A DNA stretch of 64,000 nucleotides, from the NCBI RefSeq assembly GCF_001653135.1, contig NZ_BDDS01000012.1:1-64000 (forward strand), read 5' to 3'. Shown here piece after piece: positions 58,390 through 64,000 of the stretch. The number at the start of each line of letters is the position of its first letter. The first letter of the stretch is position 1. The translations under genes and the position numbers were made by a program. The notes under the pieces are model-generated. The model did no database searches. It had not been told where the DNA came from and saw only the letters and a list, made by a program, of their open reading frames with translations. This stretch comes from Pseudoalteromonas neustonica. GTDB lineage: Bacteria; Pseudomonadota; Gammaproteobacteria; Enterobacterales; Alteromonadaceae.

Positions 58390-58423
58390 AAAAAACCCTC
58401 ACTACGTTACATATAACAAGCTA

Positions 58424-58441
58424 TTGCACAGAGCGAGCCAA
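58424..58441 (-). promoter_or_regulatory. Sigma-54 promoter of the nnrS-hmp operon
   Basis: On the minus strand TTGGCTCGCTCTGTGCAA has the -24 GG and -12 GC elements separated by exactly 10 bp, as sigma-54 promoters need. It lies 35 bp upstream of the first gene, with the NorR gene divergent. Confidence 0.82.
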
Positions 58442-58494
58442 CATTAAATTCCTATTAAATACATAAACTTAAAATTAAACACATTGACAACCAT

Positions 58495-58505
58495 GTCATT
58501 ATGAC
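58495..58505. promoter_or_regulatory. NorR-type enhancer site
   Basis: GTCATTATGAC fits the GTCA-N3-TGAC core bound by E. coli NorR. It lies about 55-80 bp upstream of the -24/-12 promoter, suitable for a sigma-54 activator. A flanking TGACA-ACCA-TGTCA (58485-58498) may be a second, imperfect site. Confidence 0.72.
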
Positions 58506-58534
58506 TCACCCTTGAAAGTGACAAATAAACACAT

Positions 58535-60118
58535 ATGAGTCAAATTGACATGCTCAATAACAATACCTTGATTAGTACCGCACTTAAATTAGCCGCGCTC
58601 AGCACCCAAAACCCACATTTTGAGTTACTGATCCAATGCATTAATGAGGTCGTGCCTAGCGATGCAATTGCACTGCTTACACGCCAAGGTGATGTATTAA
58701 AGCCAGTGGCTATTCAAGGCCTCATGCCTGACACGCTCGGCAGGCGCTTTATTATTGATGAACACCCGCGTTTACAAGCCATTTGTAGCGCTAGTCAACC
58801 ACTTCAATTTGCCCATGATTGCCCACTCCCTGACCCATACGATGGTTTGTTGTATGCTAAAACGGGCGATATTCCTGTGCATGCTTGTTTAGGTGTGCCT
58901 TTGCTTGATAGTGAAGGTAAATTACTAGGCGTGATCACACTCGACAGCCTTGATGCGCACGCATTTGATACACTAAACCTTGATTACTTAGCTCAGCTTG
59001 GCACATTGTGCGCCGCGCATTTGCATACCGCGCTGCAACTACAGCAGTATCAGCACCACGCACAACATAGCAGCGCTTTAGTACAAGCGCTTAATCACGA
59101 AGCTATCACCCGCGATGGCATCGAGATCATCGGCGAAAGCCCAGCGATACAAAGCCTAAAAAACGATATTAAGCTCGTCGCAGGCTCTGAGTTTAGCGTG
59201 CTGATCCAAGGTAACACTGGCGTAGGTAAAGAGCTTGTTGCTCGCAACATACATTTGCATTCAAAACGTAGTGAACAGCCGCTAATACACTTAAATTGTG
59301 CGTCATTACCAGAGAACCTCGCCGAAAGTGAATTTTTTGGGCATGCTAAAGGCGCATTTACTGGCGCTCATAATGCGCGCCAAGGTAAGTTTCAACTGGC
59401 CGATGGCGGTACGTTATTTTTAGATGAAATTGGTGAGCTCCCGCTTGCCATGCAAAGCAAGCTATTGCGCGTATTGCAAAGCGGCGAGATCCAAACTGTT
59501 GGCGAAGATGAGATAAAATATGTAGATGTACGCGTTATTGCAGCCACTAACCGAGACTTAAAAGACGAAGTCGCCCAAGGACGCTTTAGAGCCGACTTAT
59601 ATCATCGTTTAAGTGTTTACCCCCTCAATGTTGCACCACTAAAACAACGCGAAAACGATGTTATTTTACTCGCGGGCTACTTTGTTGAAAAAACTGCTCG
59701 TAAGCTCGCCATCAAACAATTAAAACTCAGCGTTGAATCTCAATTGTTACTCACTCAATATGAGTGGCCAGGCAACGTCCGCGAACTTGAGCACGTGATC
59801 AGCCGTGCAGCCTTAAAAGCAAAACAAAGTCAGTGGCAACAAGCAATAATCACTATCGAACCTATCCATTGTGAGCTTAATCTTAATGCAACTCCCGCTC
59901 CACCGACGACACTCATAGTAGAGAGTAGCGATAAAATTAATAATCACAACCTCTCGCTCAAACAAGCAACAGATACATTTACGCATCACTTAATAAGCCA
60001 ACAACTTGAACAACATAACTATAATTGGGCCAGTGTGGCACGAACACTAAAAGTTGATCGCGCTAACTTAGTACGGCTCGCTAAACGCCTTGGTATTGAA
60101 GTAAAAAAATCCATTTAA
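58535..60118 (+). CDS. norR: NO-responsive sigma-54 activator NorR
   Basis: 527 residues. A GAF domain (1-170) would bind NO through non-haem iron. AAA+ domain about 195-430 with Walker A GNTGVGKEL, the sigma-54-contacting GAFTGA loop in AKGAFTGAHN, and Walker B LFLDEIGELP. A Fis-type HTH (NWASVARTLKVDRANLVRLA) closes the protein. It is divergent from the nnrS-hmp operon, its likely target. Confidence 0.95.
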   Translation: MSQIDMLNNNTLISTALKLAALSTQNPHFELLIQCINEVVPSDAIALLTRQGDVLKPVAIQGLMPDTLGRRFIIDEHPRLQAICSASQPLQFAHDCPLPDPYDGLLYAKTGDIPVHACLGVPLLDSEGKLLGVITLDSLDAHAFDTLNLDYLAQLGTLCAAHLHTALQLQQYQHHAQHSSALVQALNHEAITRDGIEIIGESPAIQSLKNDIKLVAGSEFSVLIQGNTGVGKELVARNIHLHSKRSEQPLIHLNCASLPENLAESEFFGHAKGAFTGAHNARQGKFQLADGGTLFLDEIGELPLAMQSKLLRVLQSGEIQTVGEDEIKYVDVRVIAATNRDLKDEVAQGRFRADLYHRLSVYPLNVAPLKQRENDVILLAGYFVEKTARKLAIKQLKLSVESQLLLTQYEWPGNVRELEHVISRAALKAKQSQWQQAIITIEPIHCELNLNATPAPPTTLIVESSDKINNHNLSLKQATDTFTHHLISQQLEQHNYNWASVARTLKVDRANLVRLAKRLGIEVKKSI

Positions 60119-60126
60119 TTTACACA

Positions 60127-61026
60127 TTACTTTTTAAAATAGGCTTTTAAAAGCTGGCTGAATGCCTGCACCTTCGCTGTTCTATGTACCAAATGATGCG
60201 TCACAAGCCATAGATCTGTAGGCCAACTAAGTTCATTAGGTAGAATTTGCACTAAATCTGGATACTGCGCCGCCACATTATGCTGCAAACCACCAATACC
60301 TAATCCTTTTACAATAGCACGGGTTGCCTCTGATGTTTCTGACACTCGTAGCTTAACTTGCCCAGCTGGAATATTCTCATCAACCCATGCAAAATAAGGC
60401 ACTCTTGCGTTGTAACCGACTACACCTGACACAAAGTTATGTAACGGCAGTTGTTTCACCGTTTTAGGTATCCCATATTTATCAATATAACGTTGTGATG
60501 CATAAAGCCCCGATGATAAATGCGCTAAATGCTGCGCAATATAATCACCTTCATCAGGTCTTGGACCAGCGCGCACAGCAATATGAGCTTGGCCATGATC
60601 AAGTCGCAAGCGCTTTTGATCTAAAATCACTTCAAGTTGTACCTGCGGGTGCAAACTTTGAAACTGCTCGCAAACATCACTCAGTACATCTATAAAACCA
60701 CTGACCGTAGTAAGCAGCAAACTGCCGCGTAATGTACTGTCGGCTGCAATTATATCGTTATGTAAACGCTCCAGTTCACCATTAATAGATTGTGCTGTGG
60801 TAAATAATTTAGCGCCTATTTCCGTCACTTTATAACCACGGGCATGGCGATGAAACAGCCTTGCGTTTAAGTTTTTTTCTAAATTGTTTATACGTCTTAA
60901 TACCGTACTATGGTGCACATTAAGTACTTCTGCTGCCGCGGTTAAAGTTCCTAATCGGGCTACTTCAAAGGCCACTTTTACATCTTGCCAATCATCAAAT
61001 TGAATCGCCACTTTCAAACTCATCAT
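60127..61026 (-). CDS. LysR-family transcriptional regulator
   Basis: 299 residues, or 298 from the second Met. Winged HTH at 1-70 (VARLGTLTAAAEVLNVHHST, then VLRRINNLEKNLNARLFHR), effector domain at about 95-297. No clear ribosome binding site: a near-palindrome TGTGC-N6-GCACA sits 6 bp before the start. Divergent from the FMN reductase gene, the probable target. Confidence 0.9.
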   Translation of the reverse strand: MMSLKVAIQFDDWQDVKVAFEVARLGTLTAAAEVLNVHHSTVLRRINNLEKNLNARLFHRHARGYKVTEIGAKLFTTAQSINGELERLHNDIIAADSTLRGSLLLTTVSGFIDVLSDVCEQFQSLHPQVQLEVILDQKRLRLDHGQAHIAVRAGPRPDEGDYIAQHLAHLSSGLYASQRYIDKYGIPKTVKQLPLHNFVSGVVGYNARVPYFAWVDENIPAGQVKLRVSETSEATRAIVKGLGIGGLQHNVAAQYPDLVQILPNELSWPTDLWLVTHHLVHRTAKVQAFSQLLKAYFKK

Positions 61027-61031
61027 TTAGT

Positions 61032-61047
61032 TGTGCGTATATGCACA
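61032..61047. promoter_or_regulatory. Possible LysR-type operator
   Basis: TGTGCGTATATGCACA is a near-perfect palindrome (TGTGC arms, 6-bp centre) in the gap between lysR and the reductase, touching the lysR ribosome-binding region. Its location suits autorepression and control of the divergent gene. Confidence 0.45.
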
Positions 61048-61138
61048 TAAGTTTTGCGTTTATTTGGCTTTTCTGCAAGTAAATATTTGTTAAAGTAGCT
61101 AACAGACAAACCCAATCACTACATTTAAGGCGACCACC

Positions 61139-61708
61139 ATGACTGCACCAAAAATTATTGCCCTTGCAGGCAGCTTACGTAAAGACAGCTTTAACCAAAA
61201 ATTAATTAATGAAGCAGCACGTTTTGCATTAGAAAGTGGTGCAGAGGTTGAAGTTATTAAACTTGCCGATTTAGATTTACCCATGTTTGATGAAGACATT
61301 GAAGCACAAGGCACACCCGTTGGCGCACAGTTATTAAAAGACAAGTTACGCGCAGCTGATGGTATTTTACTCGCTAGCCCAGAATACAATGGCTCAATTA
61401 CTGCCGTACTTAAAAATGCGATTGATTGGGCGTCGCGAACAGAGCAAGGTGCGGTTCCTGCTTTTCGTAATAAAGTAACTGCTTTATATGCATCATCGCC
61501 GGGGGGGTTGGGTGGATTACGTGGCTTAAATCATGTGCGTGATATTTTATCAGGCATTGGTAGCTTGGTATTAGCTGACCAACTAGCAGTACCTGCTATA
61601 CACACTGTGCTTGATGAAAGTGGACAAATCAGTGACCCCGTTACAGCCGATAAAGTGGCTAGCCTTGCACAACAACTTGTGAGCGTAGCGAGCAAACTTA
61701 ATAAATAA
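61139..61708 (+). CDS. NAD(P)H-dependent FMN reductase (ChrR/azoreductase-like)
   Basis: 189 residues, a flavodoxin-like fold. FMN phosphate loop GSLRKDSFNQKL at about residue 11-22, FMN-binding SPEYNGSITAVLKNAIDWAS at about 80-100, and SSPGGLGGLRG. Relatives reduce quinones, chromate or azo dyes by two electrons. It lies divergent from the LysR gene and is likely controlled by it. Confidence 0.9.
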   Translation: MTAPKIIALAGSLRKDSFNQKLINEAARFALESGAEVEVIKLADLDLPMFDEDIEAQGTPVGAQLLKDKLRAADGILLASPEYNGSITAVLKNAIDWASRTEQGAVPAFRNKVTALYASSPGGLGGLRGLNHVRDILSGIGSLVLADQLAVPAIHTVLDESGQISDPVTADKVASLAQQLVSVASKLNK

Positions 61709-62039
61709 CTTCGTTTTCGAGGTTAAATAATTAGCGGTCTATCTATTTTTAAAATACTGGCCCGGCGTTGCCACCGCCGGCATACGCCAGCTGACCCCGC
61801 GCATGCTGATGCCTTTTCACGTACTGCCAAGGTGGCATGAGGCTGACTTTGGAAAAATAGGCGAGCAGAAAACTTTAACTGTTGAGTACAGCGGTTTAAT
61901 TTTAGTATTTATATTGGCTACGCACTGGTTGAATCACCGCTATTCGCAGCTGGCCTTTATGTGATTGATCATCTACAACGTATAAACAGCCTAGCTTAAT
62001 CTGAATTTTAAGATATAGATTATCACGAACTCAGGTTAC
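61709..62039. other. Intergenic region with an orphan open stretch
   Basis: A GC-rich patch (about 61755-61815) within otherwise AT-rich sequence. One plus-strand frame stays open from about 61724 to a TGA at about 61961, with ATGs such as that reading MLMPFHVLPRWHEADFGKIG and a hydrophobic segment LILVFILATHWL. There is no ribosome binding site and no recognised family. It may be a gene remnant. Confidence 0.4.
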
Positions 62040-62486
62040 TTACTGCTTTGTCGCTGCCAGTTTGGCGGCGATAAAGTCGGTATGATTTACATATAGTAAG
62101 TTTGCAACACGGCGTATAACGTACTCTTCTTGTGGATCTAATTGCCCATCAGCGTACGCTAAACGCCATAGTAACTCGATAATGTCAATTCGCTGCCCGG
62201 CACTACATTGACTATTTATTTGTTTAGAAAACTGAAAATAATCAATCGCTTCATCTAAGCTCTTACCAGCACTTTGCATGAGCTCACTAACTTCTGCATC
62301 ATTCAAATTAAAATACTTTTTTAAAGTTGCACTTAAAGTTTGCAACTCATCATCTTGCTGCTCGCTATCTGCGCGCATTACCTCAATCAATAATGCCGCT
62401 ACCGCAGTTTTAAGATCGTGCTCTTGTATCTGAGCGGGCTGATCGTTAAATGTCGAAAAAAGCTGCTTAATTTGCTTGAACATCAC
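62040..62486 (-). CDS. TerB-family protein
   Basis: 148 residues. All-helical TerB-like domain: LKTAVAALLIEVMRADSEQQ, DIIELLWRLAYADGQLDPQE and EEYVIRRVANLLYV, with the acidic metal-binding repeats of the family. TerB proteins are linked to tellurite resistance and stress, but no other ter genes are here, so tellurite is not implied. Confidence 0.88.
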   Translation of the reverse strand: MMFKQIKQLFSTFNDQPAQIQEHDLKTAVAALLIEVMRADSEQQDDELQTLSATLKKYFNLNDAEVSELMQSAGKSLDEAIDYFQFSKQINSQCSAGQRIDIIELLWRLAYADGQLDPQEEYVIRRVANLLYVNHTDFIAAKLAATKQ

Positions 62487-62549
62487 ATTTTCCTATTATG
62501 GGTGTTAGACTTAAATCATAGGTGCAATACAATAATGGAGTAAAGCTTT

Positions 62550-62921
62550 ATGAGAGGAAAAACAGTCACTGCTTTAGCAATAACAGCCACGCTTACACTT
62601 TTGTTGGGGAGCAATCCCGCAAACGCAAAAAAGAACAATACCGAAAAACTCTACGACTTTGATGAAAAAGTCCATTATCACCAGACTAAGTTAGACGACA
62701 ATAACTACCAACTCACTATTCAGTCAGACGATTACCCGCATTTTAAAAACCAAAGCGTATTTTTACTGCGCCACGCAAACCGTTTATGCCGTGGTAACAC
62801 CTTTATGCTAAAAGTGACTGGCGGCGTGCAAGAGTATGAACAAATGCCCACAAAGCCACGCGCCTATCAGCCACCTTTAACGGTATTACTACAGTGTGAA
62901 ACTGAGCCAAATAAAGATTAA
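62550..62921 (+). CDS. Small exported protein of unknown function
   Basis: 123 residues. Signal peptide with cleavage near NPANA|KKN. The mature part has two cysteines (ANRLCRGNTF and LLQCETE) that could form a disulphide, and ends in a charged tail. No family recognised. Its 3' end lies 3 bp from the convergent next gene. Confidence 0.7.
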   Translation: MRGKTVTALAITATLTLLLGSNPANAKKNNTEKLYDFDEKVHYHQTKLDDNNYQLTIQSDDYPHFKNQSVFLLRHANRLCRGNTFMLKVTGGVQEYEQMPTKPRAYQPPLTVLLQCETEPNKD

Positions 62922-62924
62922 TCT

Positions 62925-63518
62925 TTAGTCTTTATAACCCCAAGGCGCAGCCGGTGGTGTGATTGGTTTGGTTAAATCAAAATCAACACGGAACTCGCGG
63001 CCTTGGCGAATTAAACGGTAAGTAAACTTTTCAGGGTAAATATACATCTGCCACGTATTACCAATCGACTGTGGAATGCCTTGATTTACAAACAGCTCTT
63101 TTGAGTATTGATCAGCTGGGAAAGACTGCACGCTCTCAAAACCCGCATCAACCGTATGACCACCATACATAGTTGATATATCATCAGTGCCATCTTTATG
63201 GCGGTGATCATGTTTTAAGCTCAAGCCACTACCTGTTTTTGTAATGATCCACGTACGTGACGCATCATCACCTACATGAAACGGAACTTGCAGCTCACGC
63301 TCGCCACAACGACGCACATGCATAACCAGCTTTTTACCCGCAAACGAGCTAGGACCAGCAGCATTATCAACCGTAACTTTACCTTCATACGCTTTACCAC
63401 AATGAGCGGCTATATTGTCAAAAAAGCCATCATGGCTTGGAATAGACACCAACGGCGCAGGGCGCGCAAATGCCGCGGTAGATGCCAACAATAAAGTCGC
63501 AGCAGTTAATAATTTCAT
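62925..63518 (-). CDS. Exported protein of unknown function
   Basis: 197 residues. Signal peptide MKLLTAATLLLASTAAFA, then a mature domain with Cys in AAHCGKAY and VRRCGERE and His-rich LKHDHRHKDGTDD. The C-terminus is Pro-rich. I recognise no family. It is convergent with the preceding small exported protein. Confidence 0.72.
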   Translation of the reverse strand: MKLLTAATLLLASTAAFARPAPLVSIPSHDGFFDNIAAHCGKAYEGKVTVDNAAGPSSFAGKKLVMHVRRCGERELQVPFHVGDDASRTWIITKTGSGLSLKHDHRHKDGTDDISTMYGGHTVDAGFESVQSFPADQYSKELFVNQGIPQSIGNTWQMYIYPEKFTYRLIRQGREFRVDFDLTKPITPPAAPWGYKD

Positions 63519-63699
63519 AGCATGTTCCTAAAAATATAAAGTCCTAGCTTAGCGTTTTTATAAAAGCAAAGGAAGTAATCGCGGTGAATGGCCATTAAGA
63601 TATAAGTTAGCCTATCAGCGATAGTTAAAAGAAGGCTTCAGCACTTGCGCTTGGATGTAAAAACTTATGTTTTATAAGAAATAAATTGAGAGTGATGAG

Positions 63700-64000
63700 A
63701 TGGAAAACTACCCTTTGTTGGCGTTCATTTTAATTTGTGCGCTATTCATTATACAAAACCGAAAATATAACGCATTACTGACTTACTTAGAGCAGACATA
63801 CCCAACTCAATGGGAACAATTAGCGAAAAATACACTAGGCGATACTTCGCGCTCCGCTATTGCTGCTAACTTAAATGAATCACTAAAAAGTGGTATGTTC
63901 TCAACCCTAGATGACCCAAAAATTAGCCAATTTAAAAAGCTTAAAACTATTAGTATGACTATTTGCTTTGCACTTGCAGTACTAGGTTTGACGATTGCTT
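63700..64000 (+). CDS. Two-span membrane protein, cut by window end
   Basis: The ATG at 63700 follows GAGAGTGATGAG and begins MENYPLLAFILICALFIIQN; the visible 100 residues have an N-terminal span, a charged middle (SRSAIAANLNESLKSGMFST) and a second span starting at about residue 88. The shape recalls UspB (universal stress protein B) but the match is weak. The 3' end is beyond the window. Confidence 0.7.
   Translation, partial: MENYPLLAFILICALFIIQNRKYNALLTYLEQTYPTQWEQLAKNTLGDTSRSAIAANLNESLKSGMFSTLDDPKISQFKKLKTISMTICFALAVLGLTIA

Overview
The window looks like chromosome of a marine gammaproteobacterium of the Alteromonadales, most probably Pseudoalteromonas or a close relative. I base this on the AT-rich sequence, the S10 ribosomal-protein order, the aa3-oxidase assembly cluster, the NorR/NnrS/Hmp block and the short dispersed repeats. 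This is family recognition by eye, not a computed placement.

Layout. Positions 1-33 are the 5' end of a 16S rRNA gene on the minus strand, with a leader and two tandem rRNA promoters to about 505. A small exported protein and a membrane-anchored HTH regulator follow. The S10 operon (rpsJ-rplCDWB-rpsS-rplV-rpsC-rplP-rpmC-rpsQ) fills 2.1-7.1 kb on the minus strand, with a promoter, an L4-type leader attenuator and a terminator; the spc operon does not follow it. Then come plsB, tesB, an EVE protein, a potassium channel, cheV and a short-chain fatty-acid transporter.

15.2-21.6 kb is the most unusual region. On the minus strand lie an M50 site-2-type protease, a HlyD adaptor whose 3' end is lost, an alpha/beta hydrolase and a C39-peptidase ABC exporter. 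Between them lie remnants of two cysteine-rich peptide genes. One still shows a ribosome binding site, a double-glycine leader and a Cys-rich core, but has a frameshift in an A tract and an in-frame TGA where the other copy has Cys. A degraded second copy of the hydrolase shows that a peptide-hydrolase unit was duplicated in tandem. The exporter carries a tetranucleotide tract. Together they read as a decaying, possibly phase-variable, peptide export system.

21.7-34.7 kb holds an EAL response regulator, a CNNM/CBS protein, a secreted S9 peptidase, an orphan OmpR-type regulator, comM, a TRIC-type channel, a MATE transporter and a polysaccharide deacetylase. It also holds an exported protein whose signal peptide is out of frame across a perfect (ACTTTTT)3 repeat; one extra repeat restores the frame. 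A 270-bp MITE-like element abuts comM and supplies its stop codon.

34.7-43.3 kb is a chemotaxis operon (STAS-cheY-cheA-cheW-MCP-cheR-cheD-cheB) with the gene order of the Pseudomonas aeruginosa che2 cluster, including a receptor that ends in a CheR-tether-like EWEEF. 43.5-51.7 kb is the aa3 cytochrome c oxidase operon with its assembly and haem A genes. lexA with an SOS box, a YdiI-type thioesterase, a PepSY protein and endonuclease I follow. 55.7-60.1 kb is a nitric-oxide defence unit (hmp, nnrS and a small membrane protein on one strand, norR on the other) with a sigma-54 promoter and a NorR-type site between them. The right end holds a LysR/FMN-reductase pair, a TerB protein, two exported proteins of unknown role and a gene cut by the window edge.
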